This document shows, in pieces, positions 25,465 through 33,881 of a stretch of DNA of 36,569 nt. Source of the DNA: AB-137-C09 sp964645625 (GTDB taxonomy: Bacteria; Pseudomonadota; Zetaproteobacteria; Mariprofundales; Mariprofundaceae); assembly GCA_964645625.1 (NCBI GenBank), contig CAZYAI010000023.1, positions 1-36,569 of the forward strand. Reading direction: 5' to 3'. Both the position numbers and the translations under genes were made by a program. Under the pieces are notes generated by a model. That model made no database searches and had not been told where the DNA came from. It was given only the letters and a program-made list of their open reading frames with translations. Every line of letters starts with the position of its first letter. Within the stretch, counting starts at the first letter, position 1.

Positions 25465-26658
25465 TTATTGATCGTACTCGTCATCTTGTGCGACTTGGCG
25501 CAGTTCGATGTTATGGCTGGTTTGCCACAAGGCCGCCTCGCTGGGTTGTGCCACTTGCTCTTCAACAGGCAAGCGCAATAAACGCAGCAGTGCTTGAATC
25601 ATCCAAGGGCGGCGCGTTGAGATACTTTCAAAGGTTTCTTGGCTCAAGCGTAACAAACGCACGGGTGTGATGGCAACAATACGACAAGAGCTTTCGTAGC
25701 CACGTAGCAGTCCACCAAGATGAACGAAGCTGCCAGGTAACACACTGGCGAGCAATGTACCTTCTTCAGGTTCGTTTGCATCAGCCTCTTGCTGTGACTC
25801 ATGGCGTTCATGAAGCAAGAAAAGACAACCCTCTTGCAATAAATAAGCTGCTGCGTGTTCTTCGTTACGTCGCATCAGGCATTCTCCAACTTGTTTTTCT
25901 ACAGGTTCAAAAAGATGACTGATGCGTACTCGATCTACATCGTTTACACGTTGGAAGATAGGGTGCTGAGTCAATATCGGAGCAACCCAGTATTCACGCA
26001 TAAGATGTTCCATAGCAATATCAAAGTCGATACTTTGCTGGCGTAGTTGCGCAATGCGTTCAACCGAAATTGCCATGACGCGTGCCGTGCTTACTGAAGT
26101 CACGGTAATTTCACGCCGTTGTTGCGTAAACACCGCCTCTTCACCAAAAATTTGTACGGGTTCATCGGTGCTGGTGGTTAATGCTTTGCCTTGTTTGTCA
26201 TGCTCGGCTAGCTTTAAATTCAAGGTGCCGTCGAGCAATAGCCACAGGTCTTTTGCTACATCGCCCGCACGAAACAGCACTTTGTTGGCGGGAATCACCC
26301 GTTCTTCACCCATGTAACGCAATTGGCGCATCAAGCGCGCACGATCCGCCCTTGCCAATGCTTCAAAATCAATGGCGGAGGTCATCTCTTTGGGGCGACG
26401 CAAGCGTTCTAACATGGCTTCTAAGGAAGCAGCTGCACCAGGCTCGTTTTGTTTATGGTAGTGGGCAATGATTTCTTCATAGAGCGAACAAGCATCATTG
26501 ACGTAACCAGCCTTTTCTGAACACCAAGCAAGGCGAAATTTGAAATCAATATTATTGCGATTCGCCTCTTCGGCGAGAATATCACGGTAAATAGCACATG
26601 CTTCGGCATAATCTTTATTGCTGATCGCTTTGCGTGCATGTTTGAGAAGTTGGTGCAT
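25465..26658 (-). CDS. Second TPR-like protein with two cyclic-nucleotide-binding domains
   Basis: 397 residues, same layout as the protein at 11953-13122. Helical TPR-like N-terminus (residues 1-90, YAEACAIYRDILAEEANR), CNB1 at about 100-220 and CNB2 at about 225-345, then a polar tail. CNB1 has FGEEAVFTQQRREITVTSVS (171-190), a partly kept phosphate cassette; in CNB2 the matching site (HLGGLLRGYESSCRIV) has lost the Gly-Glu pair and it holds an acidic insertion (residues 288-300). CNB2 is therefore probably structural. No DNA-binding or catalytic output domain is present. Its ATG overlaps the xerD stop (TAATG), so the two are translationally coupled; gltA follows 153 nt downstream. Confidence 0.83.
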   Translation of the reverse strand: MHQLLKHARKAISNKDYAEACAIYRDILAEEANRNNIDFKFRLAWCSEKAGYVNDACSLYEEIIAHYHKQNEPGAAASLEAMLERLRRPKEMTSAIDFEALARADRARLMRQLRYMGEERVIPANKVLFRAGDVAKDLWLLLDGTLNLKLAEHDKQGKALTTSTDEPVQIFGEEAVFTQQRREITVTSVSTARVMAISVERIAQLRQQSIDFDIAMEHLMREYWVAPILTQHPIFQRVNDVDRVRISHLFEPVEKQVGECLMRRNEEHAAAYLLQEGCLFLLHERHESQQEADANEPEEGTLLASVLPGSFVHLGGLLRGYESSCRIVAITPVRLLRLSQETFESISTRRPWMIQALLRLLRLPVEEQVAQPSEAALWQTSHNIELRQVAQDDEYDQ

Positions 26659-27566
26659 TAGCTCCTCTTGCCCAAGGGGTGTGCTTGATTGACCGCTTCA
26701 TGCAGTCGAACACGGCTCACGTGGGTGTAAATTTCAGTTGTAGCAATACTACTGTGCCCTAACAATAGCTGAAGTGCGCGCAGTTCAGCACCGTGATTAA
26801 GCAGGTGTGTGGCAAATGCATGCCGCAATGTGTGGGGTGAAGGGGTAGGTTTAACCCCTGCCTCAAGGGCATATTTTTTGATGCGTAACCAAATGTTTTG
26901 ACGACTCATAACCCGCCCTCCACGACCAGGGAACAGCAAAGAGCTACCATGGTTGGGGCGTTCATTCAACCATTGCTGCAACCATTCGTGCGCGACATCG
27001 CCAAACGGCACTAATCGTTCCTTATTGCCCTTGCCGATTACGCGCAACATTTGTGCCTGTGAGTCTAACTGCGATAAGCTTAGTCCAATTAATTCGGACA
27101 CCCGCATGCCTGTGGCATACATCAATTCCAAGATACAGCGATCCCGCAGCCCGATGGCAGAACTGACATCAGGTGCTTGCAACAAAGCCTCTACAGCCTG
27201 CTCATCCATGGTTTGTGGCAATGTGCGTGCTTGTTGCAATGCTGGCAGGTGATGCAGCGGATGATCTTGACGGAGACCCTCGTCTTGCAAAGCAAAATAC
27301 CATACCGAGAGTGCGCTGCGACAACGTTGAATACTACGTGGGCTGAGTAATTGTTCGTGCTGAAGTAATCCCATGACCGTTACAAGGTCAGTGGTGCTGG
27401 CTTCGACGAGGTTGCTACCTTGACGTTGTAATAATGTTTGCACCTGCAAGAGATCCGTACGGTAAGCAAAAAAGGTTTCGTTCGACCAAGCACGCAACAT
27501 ACGCAGGCGTTGTAAACGCCCTTCAATCGCGGCTTCATCAGGCGAGGCTTGGATGCTTGTTGTCAT
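26658..27566 (-). CDS. xerD: Tyrosine recombinase XerD
   Basis: 302 residues. Together with XerC it resolves chromosome dimers at dif by site-specific strand exchange. All catalytic residues are present and almost in E. coli XerD register: R155 (ATGMRVSEL), K179 (GKGNKERLVPF), H245 and R248 (PHTLRHAFATHLL), H271 (LLGHSSIATTEIY) and Y280. The C-terminal VRLHEAVNQAHPLGKRS is XerD-like rather than XerC-like. The N-terminal SAM-like core-binding domain covers residues 15-110. There is no clear ribosome-binding site, and the ATG lies in the loop of a perfect 8-bp hairpin. Confidence 0.92.
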   Translation of the reverse strand: MTTSIQASPDEAAIEGRLQRLRMLRAWSNETFFAYRTDLLQVQTLLQRQGSNLVEASTTDLVTVMGLLQHEQLLSPRSIQRCRSALSVWYFALQDEGLRQDHPLHHLPALQQARTLPQTMDEQAVEALLQAPDVSSAIGLRDRCILELMYATGMRVSELIGLSLSQLDSQAQMLRVIGKGNKERLVPFGDVAHEWLQQWLNERPNHGSSLLFPGRGGRVMSRQNIWLRIKKYALEAGVKPTPSPHTLRHAFATHLLNHGAELRALQLLLGHSSIATTEIYTHVSRVRLHEAVNQAHPLGKRS

Positions 27567-27581
27567 AGTGATGCAAGCATC
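27552..27581 (-). promoter_or_regulatory. Hairpin enclosing the xerD start codon
   Basis: In the minus-strand mRNA, GATGCTTG (27581-27574) pairs perfectly with CAAGCATC (27559-27552), leaving a 14-nt loop that contains the ATG (27566-27564). No SD is visible before it. This could affect initiation; chance is not excluded. Confidence 0.4.
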
Positions 27582-27758
27582 GTTTTTCAGTGCTGAATGT
27601 CAATTTTATATCAGGCCGTCATCCGCTGTGTTGCATTTTTTTATCGTAGCACCACTATGCTTGCAAAAATGCGCCTTGCGCCTAGCAGCCGGATGACTTA
27701 CGGGTGCAACGTTTGTGGGCAAAGGGCAGACCTAGACCATGATGGAGAAGGATGAAAC

Positions 27759-28478
27759 ATGCGTTTTATTATGTTGGATACCGAAACCACAGGGCTATCG
27801 CCAGCCAATGGCGACCGCATGGTGGAAATTGGTGCTATTGAGGTGTGTCACCGCCAAGTAAATCCTGGTCGTATTTTTCATCAATATATCAATCCAGGGC
27901 GTGATATTCCGCAAGAGGTGGTGCGCATTCATGGTATTGATAACGCCAAGGTGAAAGACTGCCCATCGTTTGGCGATATTGCTGCTGATTTTCTACAGTT
28001 CATCGAAGGCGCAACGCTGGTGATTCATAACGCGCCCTTTGATTTGGGCTTTATTATGCATGAGTTGGCCGGCACAGGGCTGCCAAGTATTGCTGACATG
28101 CCCGTGATTGACACCTTGTTAATGGCGCGAAAAAAATACCCCAATCAACGTAATAATTTGGATGCACTGTGTGACCGATTTCAGGTAGAGCGCGGGCATC
28201 GTGAACTGCATGGCGCGTTACTTGATTCCGAGTTACTGGCAGAAGTTTACCTTGCCATGACAGGTGGGCGACAATTCTCTTTGGATGCTCATGTAGAAGC
28301 GCAACCTGCTTCTACTTTTGCGCAGGTCACGCGACGCAGTGCCGCAACTACAGTAAGTGCGCAGCAGCGTCGCCCAGCTATCAGTGTGCCAGAAGAGGAT
28401 CAGCAAGCGCATCGTGCAATGATGGAGCGTATTCACCAAGAAAGTGGCGGTGCCACCATTTGGCAAACAGCATCATGA
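27759..28478 (+). CDS. dnaQ: DNA polymerase III epsilon subunit (3'-5' proofreading exonuclease)
   Basis: 239 residues, close to E. coli DnaQ (243). The DEDDh exonuclease residues are D7 and E9 (LDTETTG), D95 (HNAPFDLGF), H151 and D156 (HGALLDSELL). The C-terminal part from ~175 is low-similarity linker and the segment that binds the alpha subunit. The ATG at 27759 has AAGGA upstream. Its stop overlaps the ubiX ATG (ATGA). Confidence 0.94.
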   Translation: MRFIMLDTETTGLSPANGDRMVEIGAIEVCHRQVNPGRIFHQYINPGRDIPQEVVRIHGIDNAKVKDCPSFGDIAADFLQFIEGATLVIHNAPFDLGFIMHELAGTGLPSIADMPVIDTLLMARKKYPNQRNNLDALCDRFQVERGHRELHGALLDSELLAEVYLAMTGGRQFSLDAHVEAQPASTFAQVTRRSAATTVSAQQRRPAISVPEEDQQAHRAMMERIHQESGGATIWQTAS

Positions 28479-29104
28479 ATCCATCTGCCCCGCATGAGGT
28501 GGTGGTTGCCATCACTGGAGCCTCAGGTTCAGCCTATGGTCTGCGCCTGATTCAACGTTTGAATGCTGCTGGTGTGATGATTCATCTTTTGTTATCCGAT
28601 GCGGCACGGGTGGTGTTGCAGCAAGAGTGTGACTTGGCAGTACCCAACAAACCTAAGGATGCCGCCGATTATTTGAGTCAACAGCTATCGCTTACGTCAC
28701 CAAGCATGTTGCGCCTGTACGGCTTGAAAGATTGGTTCTCCCCTGCGGCATCAGGTTCGGCTGGTATTCGGCATATGGTGGTGGCACCTTGTTCGATGGG
28801 GACGTTGGCGCGCATTGCTCAAGGCATGTCAGAAAATCTTATTGAACGCGCTGCCGATGTGATGCTAAAAGAACAGGGAAAGTTGATTCTTATGCCACGG
28901 GAGACACCATTATCAGCCATTCATTTGCGCCACATGTTGGATTTGGCTCAGATGGGTGTTGCCATTATTCCCGCCATGCCTGGTTTTTATCACCGTCCAA
29001 GCACCATAGATGAATTGTACGATTTCATGGTGGAGCGCGTGCTCGACCATTTACATATCACACAGCCGCACGCACGTCGCTGGGGAGTAGATGATGACGC
29101 ATGA
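28475..29104 (+). CDS. ubiX: Flavin prenyltransferase UbiX
   Basis: 209 residues. UbiX makes prenylated FMN, the cofactor of UbiD decarboxylase in ubiquinone synthesis. The FMN-binding ITGASGSAYGLRL motif is near residue 12. MVVAPCSMGTLARIAQG, the LIERAADVMLKEQGKLIL stretch and ALLP-like RETPLSAIHLRHML follow, and AMPGFYHRP ends the active region. The ATG at 28475 overlaps the dnaQ stop; a TTG five codons earlier is less likely. The 3' end overlaps gshA by 11 nt. Confidence 0.95.
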   Translation: MNPSAPHEVVVAITGASGSAYGLRLIQRLNAAGVMIHLLLSDAARVVLQQECDLAVPNKPKDAADYLSQQLSLTSPSMLRLYGLKDWFSPAASGSAGIRHMVVAPCSMGTLARIAQGMSENLIERAADVMLKEQGKLILMPRETPLSAIHLRHMLDLAQMGVAIIPAMPGFYHRPSTIDELYDFMVERVLDHLHITQPHARRWGVDDDA

Positions 29105-30446
29105 ACCATTAACACGGCAGATGATGGAAGATTTTTTTCGTGTCGGTTGTAAGCCGTCCCAACAATGGGGGATCGGTACAGAGCACGAAAAAATACCTTT
29201 CTACATTGACACCTTGCAGCCTGTTCCTTATGAAGGTGAACGCGGTATTGGCGTGCTGCTGCAACGCTTGGTTAATGCCCATTGGAAGCCCGTCTATGAA
29301 GGCGAACATATTATTGCCTTAGTAGGGGCGGATGGCGCATCCATCACCTTGGAACCAGGTGGGCAACTGGAACTTTCTGGTGCGGTCTTGCCTGATATGC
29401 ATCAAACACATGAAGAAACACGCCAGCACCTTCAGCAAGTGATGAACATCGCCAACGCAATGGGGATTGGTTTTTTAACCACGGCTTTTCATCCCTTATC
29501 GCCACGTTCCGCTATTCCGTGGATGCCCAAGGCACGTTATGCGGTGATGGCGCAATATATGCCCAAAGTGGGAGCGCGTGGTTTGGATATGATGTTGCGT
29601 ACTGCCACCGTGCAAGCCAACCTCGATTTTTCATCCGAGGCCGATATGGCGAGGAAGATGCGCATTGCCTGCTGCCTGCAACCGATTGTCACCGCGCTTT
29701 TTGCTGCCAGCCCGTTCAGCGAAGGTACACCTTCAGGTTACCTTTCCACCCGCGCCGCTTGTTGGTTGGACACTGACCCGCAAAGAACTGGCATGCCTGC
29801 TTGTGTCTTTGAGGATGATTTTGGCTTTGCTTCTTGGGTTGATTATTTATTGGATGTGCCGATGTATTTCATCATCCGAAATGGTCAATATATTGATTGT
29901 AGCGGAGCCAGCTTCCGTGAGTTTTTGGCAGCTCGCCTGCCTGCATTGCCTGGGCAAACTCCGACCTTGGATGATTGGGCTTTACACAGTTCCACAGTGT
30001 TCCCCGATGTGCGGCTTAAGCAATACATCGAAATGCGCGGAGCCGATGCGGGGCCGCACGAGATGATTACCGCATTACCAGCCTTATGGAAAGGTTTGCT
30101 CTATGATGCCGATGCGGAAGCTACAGTTTGGGATATTGTAAAAACATGGTCACATCACGATGTGGTGGCACTGCGTGAAGCGGTGGTTAACCAAGGTTTG
30201 CATGCGACGATGGCAGGTCAGTCGTTACAACATTGGAGTACGAGGCTGTTGCAGATTGCCGAAGGCGGTTTGCATCGCCAAGGGCAACACAATGCCGCAG
30301 GTGAGGATGAATCTACTTACCTCGCACCATTGTGGAACATTACGCGTCACAACGCCTCTTTGGCGCGACAATGGCTTGAATCCTACCATCACGAATGGGG
30401 CGGGCAGGTCGAACCGATGTTTACTGAAGCACGTCACGCCTTGTAA
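29094..30446 (+). CDS. gshA: Glutamate-cysteine ligase, plant/proteobacterial class (GCS2)
   Basis: 450 residues. It joins L-glutamate and L-cysteine using ATP, the first step of glutathione synthesis. The N-terminal WGIGTEHEKIPFYI is the metal/ATP signature of the GCS2 class; GADGASITLEPGGQLELSGA, the METHE-like QTHEETRQHLQQV region and GFLTTAFHP follow, with later MRGADAGP. The second ATG of the ATGATG pair is preferred because GGGGAG is then 6 nt away. It ends the dnaQ-ubiX-gshA run; tRNA-Leu follows. No gshB is in view. Confidence 0.93.
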   Translation: MTHEPLTRQMMEDFFRVGCKPSQQWGIGTEHEKIPFYIDTLQPVPYEGERGIGVLLQRLVNAHWKPVYEGEHIIALVGADGASITLEPGGQLELSGAVLPDMHQTHEETRQHLQQVMNIANAMGIGFLTTAFHPLSPRSAIPWMPKARYAVMAQYMPKVGARGLDMMLRTATVQANLDFSSEADMARKMRIACCLQPIVTALFAASPFSEGTPSGYLSTRAACWLDTDPQRTGMPACVFEDDFGFASWVDYLLDVPMYFIIRNGQYIDCSGASFREFLAARLPALPGQTPTLDDWALHSSTVFPDVRLKQYIEMRGADAGPHEMITALPALWKGLLYDADAEATVWDIVKTWSHHDVVALREAVVNQGLHATMAGQSLQHWSTRLLQIAEGGLHRQGQHNAAGEDESTYLAPLWNITRHNASLARQWLESYHHEWGGQVEPMFTEARHAL

Positions 30447-30458
30447 GGAAAATAAAAC

Positions 30459-30487
30459 TTGCCAAACGTGATGAGCGGCGATAAAGT
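30459..30487 (+). promoter_or_regulatory. Candidate promoter for tRNA-Leu
   Basis: TTGCCA (30459-30464, 5 of 6 matches) and TAAAGT (30482-30487, 4 of 6) are separated by 17 bp. The discriminator that follows is GC-rich (gcgcgccgc), as in promoters under stringent control. The mature tRNA begins 38 nt downstream. Confidence 0.55.
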
Positions 30488-30524
30488 GCGCGCCGCTTGC
30501 TACCAGCAATCACGTTGACTCTCT

Positions 30525-30611
30525 GCCGGAGTGGTGAAATTGGTAGACACGCTGGATTCAAAATCCAGTGGCCTCACGGCCGTGCCGGTTCGACTCCGGC
30601 CTCCGGTACCA
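30525..30611 (+). tRNA. tRNA-Leu (anticodon CAA)
   Basis: 87 nt with encoded CCA. The acceptor stem GCCGGAG (30525-30531) pairs with CTCCGGT (30601-30607), one G-U. The anticodon stem CTGGA/TCCAG encloses loop TTCAAAA, giving anticodon CAA that reads UUG. A long variable arm (tggcctcacggccg) marks a class II tRNA, and the T loop GGTTCGACTCC is standard. A terminator follows directly. Confidence 0.97.
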
Positions 30612-30616
30612 CGATT

Positions 30617-30646
30617 AAAAAACCACCGATTTATTGGTGGTTTTTT
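30617..30646 (+). terminator. Rho-independent terminator after tRNA-Leu
   Basis: AAAAAACCACC (30617-30627) and GGTGGTTTTTT (30636-30646) form a perfect stem with an 8-nt loop and a six-T tail, 5 nt after the tRNA CCA end. Confidence 0.93.
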
Positions 30647-30698
30647 CGTTTCTGCCCTAGATCTATTTACGAATGACATACAACATAGGTGGTTAGCG

Positions 30699-31535
30699 AT
30701 GATGGAACGCATTTTAAACAAAAGCGAAATGCCCAATTTATTGCATGACTTGAGCAAAGAGCAACGAATTTGGATCACCAGTCGTGCTGCTTTACGTGTG
30801 ATTCCATTGTTGGCAGGCAGTCAGTTCGATGTAGCCTTCTCTTTCTGGCACGGTAATCAGCGCGAGTATTTTATACGCGTTCTGTTGCGGTCACTTCAAG
30901 CTTCATTGGGCAATGAAGTGCCACAAGCCATTGCTTTGAAACCAGAGGTTTCTACAGTCATACAAAAAAGCCAGCATTATGAAAATGTCGTGCAACCAGC
31001 ATTGGCGATTCTACACAGCATCAAGATGTTCCCTCAAACATCAGATCGTGTGCTAGCCGAGCATAATATTACATCCTTACAGCATGCCATCAATGCTGCC
31101 TACTCAGTATACAGTGTTTATAATGCTGGCAATAGCAAATACAGTGCCGTAGCGGAGGAGAAATACTCAACCGTGGTGGGCGCACGTTACTCCAGCAGTC
31201 CCATTTCTACCTACTCAGAACTTTCAGGTTCGCCCTACAGTGCTACCCCGAGTAAAACGATGAGTGGAGTTTCAGATTTTTTATTGGTAAAGAAAATATC
31301 CGCCGAAATCAGGCAAGATGTAGCCCAATGCCGCAGACCGAGCAGTTCACGCGGATTACCAGCATCGTTAGCTCTTTGGTCGTGGAGTGGGATGCCACTT
31401 ATCATGGAGGAGACGCTGGATCGTTTTTTCCAGTGGTTAGCATACCAAGGTGGTGATTTATCCCAATGGATAACATGGTACGAAACAGTATGGAAAGGCA
31501 CACACGTCACAGCCTTGGGTATGAATGATTCGTAA
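30699..31535 (+). CDS. Hypothetical protein with Tyr-Ser octad repeats
   Basis: 278 residues from the ATG at 30699 (an ATG follows at once; AGGTGG is 6 nt upstream). The family is not recognised. The N-terminal part (1-130) is helical and soluble; residues 135-187 carry repeats of Tyr-Ser followed by six variable residues, in exact eight-residue register from 148; the C-terminal part (195-278) is aromatic and Trp-rich (LALWSWSGMPLIMEETLDRF). There is no signal peptide or membrane helix. Reading the frame further upstream enters the tRNA and terminator, so the longer version is wrong. It is the first gene after tRNA-Leu and stands alone; the next gene converges on it. Confidence 0.75.
   Translation: MMERILNKSEMPNLLHDLSKEQRIWITSRAALRVIPLLAGSQFDVAFSFWHGNQREYFIRVLLRSLQASLGNEVPQAIALKPEVSTVIQKSQHYENVVQPALAILHSIKMFPQTSDRVLAEHNITSLQHAINAAYSVYSVYNAGNSKYSAVAEEKYSTVVGARYSSSPISTYSELSGSPYSATPSKTMSGVSDFLLVKKISAEIRQDVAQCRRPSSSRGLPASLALWSWSGMPLIMEETLDRFFQWLAYQGGDLSQWITWYETVWKGTHVTALGMNDS
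31140..31259 (+). repeat. Five 24-bp octad units (Tyr-Ser-x6) inside the hypothetical gene
   Basis: Units start at 31140, 31164, 31188, 31212 and 31236, each opening with Tyr-Ser. The codons are TACAGT, TACTCA, TACTCC, TACTCA and TACAGT, while the other six residues vary freely. Two less regular YS dipeptides precede the array at residues 135 and 138. Confidence 0.85.
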
Positions 31536-31656
31536 ACCACGGTGATGTAGCCCCCCATTGGCTATTCTGCACATCATTGAGATATTCCCTCAAACAAGCC
31601 CCACTACGATCGGGCATGATGTGTCGCTGGGCAAACGGCGTACATAAGCTTGCTTA

Positions 31657-32064
31657 CTACGCCAAATGCATAAACACACGACGTTGCAACTGACGTTCGC
31701 GGTGTTCATAGAGAAAAATCCCCTGCCATGTTCCCAATACAGGCTTACCTTGACTGACAGGGATGTTGAGCGAAACGCCTAACATCGCAGAGCGTATATG
31801 GGCGGACATATCATCATCGCCTTCGTTACGATGCAAAAACGCAGGGTTACCGTCTTTTACCAAGGTGGAAAAGAATAACTCCATATCATGACGCACATCA
31901 GGGTCAGCATTTTCTTGCACGATTAAGGAACAACTGGTGTGACGTACAAACAAGGTCAATAAGCCTTGACGGATACCGCTGCTCGCCACCCAATCACAAA
32001 CATGCTGGGTAATTTCAATCATGCCGCGCCCCTTTACGGGGACGGTGAGTTCATGTTGTTGCAT
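31657..32064 (-). CDS. yjbQ: YjbQ family protein (UPF0047, secondary thiamine-phosphate synthase-like)
   Basis: 135 residues, the full length of the family. VRHTSCSLIVQENADPDVRH, then DMSAHIRSAMLGVSLNIPV and LGTWQGIFLYEHRERQ are the characteristic blocks; the conserved His residues could bind metal. Family members show weak thiamine-phosphate synthase activity, but the true role is not settled. It ends the run RND-yaeQ-rhlE-yjbQ, 21 nt after rhlE. Confidence 0.94.
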   Translation of the reverse strand: MQQHELTVPVKGRGMIEITQHVCDWVASSGIRQGLLTLFVRHTSCSLIVQENADPDVRHDMELFFSTLVKDGNPAFLHRNEGDDDMSAHIRSAMLGVSLNIPVSQGKPVLGTWQGIFLYEHRERQLQRRVFMHLA

Positions 32065-32085
32065 ATACGATAACTCCCTATGCGA

Positions 32086-33333
32086 TCACTTACGCTTTTT
32101 TTTCTTTTTCTTGCGCTGCTTTTCCATCCACACGTCGTGTTCAGCAACCATCGTACGTAGGTCTTGCACCTTTTGCTCCTCCGTGAGGGCAATCGCCTGA
32201 TAGTCCTTTTTGCTAATCGGAATAATCGTCACAGGCGCATTGAGGAACTGCTCAATCGCTTGTAATAACTCACGCTCTTCTTGGCTGCAAAAAGAGATCG
32301 CATCGCCTTTGCGGTGGCCACGTCCCGTGCGTCCAACGCGATGGGCATAGTTTTCTACACGCTCTGGTAGATCGTAATTGATCACCGATTGCACATCAGG
32401 CACATCAATACCTCGAGCACTGACATCGGTTGCAACCAACACTCGACACTCACCACTACGGAAGCGGCTCATCGTCGCGCTGCGCTCCTCCTGATCCTTA
32501 CCGCCATGAATAGACTCGGCTGCTAACGCCGCTCGTGCCATTGCTTTCACCACACGGTCAGCACGCACTTGCGTGCGCACAAAGACAATCACCTTATCAT
32601 CAGGGTGATCACGCAAGAACTGCATCAAAAAGTGACGTTTATCATCCTGATCAATGAACATCACCGCATGACTTACGTTTTTGGAAACACGGCGTTCAGG
32701 CGATACTTGAATGCGAATCGCCACACTTTTCACCTGTGAATAGGCAAGTTTTTTAATCTCATCACTGATGGTGGCAGAGAAAAACAAGGTTTGATGGCGG
32801 CTGGTAAGCTTGCGTTTAATGTATTGAATATCTTCAATAAAACCAAGATCCAGCATGTGGTCAGCTTCATCTAGCACCAGTGTGGAAACACTTTTGAGCG
32901 AAATATCTTGCTGGTGGAATAAGTCAAACATGCGCCCAGGGGTGCTAATCAACACATCAATGCCATCCTGCAATTTGGCAATCTGCGCATCTTGCTCCAC
33001 ACCGCCATACAGAGCATAGGTTTGCACACGGGTATGTTTGGCGAGTTCACGAAACACCTCACCAATCTGCATCGCCAGTTCACGGGTGGGAACCATCACA
33101 ATACATTTGATGCCATAAGTACGGCTGCTGGTTTTAAAACGATGAATACGGTCAATTACAGGGATAGCAAAAGCTGCCGTTTTACCTGTACCTGTTTGAG
33201 CAATCGCCAAGACATCTTCACCATTAAGGATGGAAGGGATCGCCTTGAACTGAATATCCGTGGGGCGTTTGAAGCCAAGCTGCGCCAAGTTCCGTTTAAT
33301 TTCTGCCGAGATGTGGTATTGATCGAAGCGCAT
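32086..33333 (-). CDS. rhlE: DEAD-box RNA helicase (RhlE-like)
   Basis: 415 residues. ATP-dependent RNA unwinding, likely in ribosome assembly or RNA decay. Q motif GFKRPTDIQFKAIP, Walker A AQTGTGKT (45-52), PTRELAMQ, STPGR, DEAD at 155-158, SAT at 186-188, ATDVSARGIDVPDV and HRVGRTGR occur in order. The Lys/Arg-rich tail (KQRKKKKKKRK) fits RhlE-type helicases and should add RNA affinity. The ATG overlaps the yaeQ stop (TAATG). Confidence 0.93.
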   Translation of the reverse strand: MRFDQYHISAEIKRNLAQLGFKRPTDIQFKAIPSILNGEDVLAIAQTGTGKTAAFAIPVIDRIHRFKTSSRTYGIKCIVMVPTRELAMQIGEVFRELAKHTRVQTYALYGGVEQDAQIAKLQDGIDVLISTPGRMFDLFHQQDISLKSVSTLVLDEADHMLDLGFIEDIQYIKRKLTSRHQTLFFSATISDEIKKLAYSQVKSVAIRIQVSPERRVSKNVSHAVMFIDQDDKRHFLMQFLRDHPDDKVIVFVRTQVRADRVVKAMARAALAAESIHGGKDQEERSATMSRFRSGECRVLVATDVSARGIDVPDVQSVINYDLPERVENYAHRVGRTGRGHRKGDAISFCSQEERELLQAIEQFLNAPVTIIPISKKDYQAIALTEEQKVQDLRTMVAEHDVWMEKQRKKKKKKRK

Positions 33334-33878
33334 TAGTGTTCTATTCCTTGTTGTGGCATCACTTCTACGGTGCGTTCACCATCGGTAAACCACAATGTGC
33401 CATCTTGAATCGTGCATTGTAGCGACAGCACCCGCTGTTCGGCAAATTCCGCCAGTGCAGCAGCACTGGCATCAGGAATCTGAACGATGCTTAAGGCATC
33501 CAAGCGCGCCAATTTTGCGCCTTGCTGTTGCCACCATGCTGTAGCAGCGTGATGTTGAAAACTGTACACAATAACTTGCTTCGACCTACCACAGGCTTTA
33601 CGCAAACGCCGTTCATCGACCTGCCCAAGTTCAATCCACAAAGCAAGGTCACCATTAAGCTCTTTTTGCCAGAGGTCTGGCTCTTCATCGCTGCTTAAGC
33701 CACGAGTAAAGGTTAAATTTTCATGAGCATGGCGCGCAAATGCCAACAAGCGCACCATCATCCGCTGCTTCTGCTCCGAAGGATGCAATGCCAGCGTTAG
33801 TTGATGTTCATGGTAGTAATGACGATCCATATCGCTGATTTGTAGGCTGACTTTATAAATAGTCGATTTTATTGCCAT
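33333..33878 (-). CDS. yaeQ: YaeQ family protein
   Basis: 181 residues, as usual for YaeQ. The start AIKSTIYKVSLQISDMDRHY and HEHQLTLALHPSEQKQRMMVRLL is diagnostic, followed by TRGLSSDEEPDLWQ and LWIELGQVDERRLRKACGRS. The fold is PD-(D/E)XK nuclease-like, but no nuclease activity is established. Its start is 3 nt after the RND gene stop and its stop overlaps rhlE, so all are probably one operon. Confidence 0.95.
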   Translation of the reverse strand: MAIKSTIYKVSLQISDMDRHYYHEHQLTLALHPSEQKQRMMVRLLAFARHAHENLTFTRGLSSDEEPDLWQKELNGDLALWIELGQVDERRLRKACGRSKQVIVYSFQHHAATAWWQQQGAKLARLDALSIVQIPDASAAALAEFAEQRVLSLQCTIQDGTLWFTDGERTVEVMPQQGIEH

Positions 33879-33881
33879 GCA

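Noticed and set aside
30531..30698. Long version of the YS-repeat protein starting inside tRNA-Leu
   Set aside because: It would translate the tRNA and its terminator; a good start with AGGTGG lies at 30699.
30525..31535. tRNA-Leu as an integration site for a genomic island
   Set aside because: No integrase, no repeat of the tRNA 3' end was found in the window, and housekeeping genes follow.
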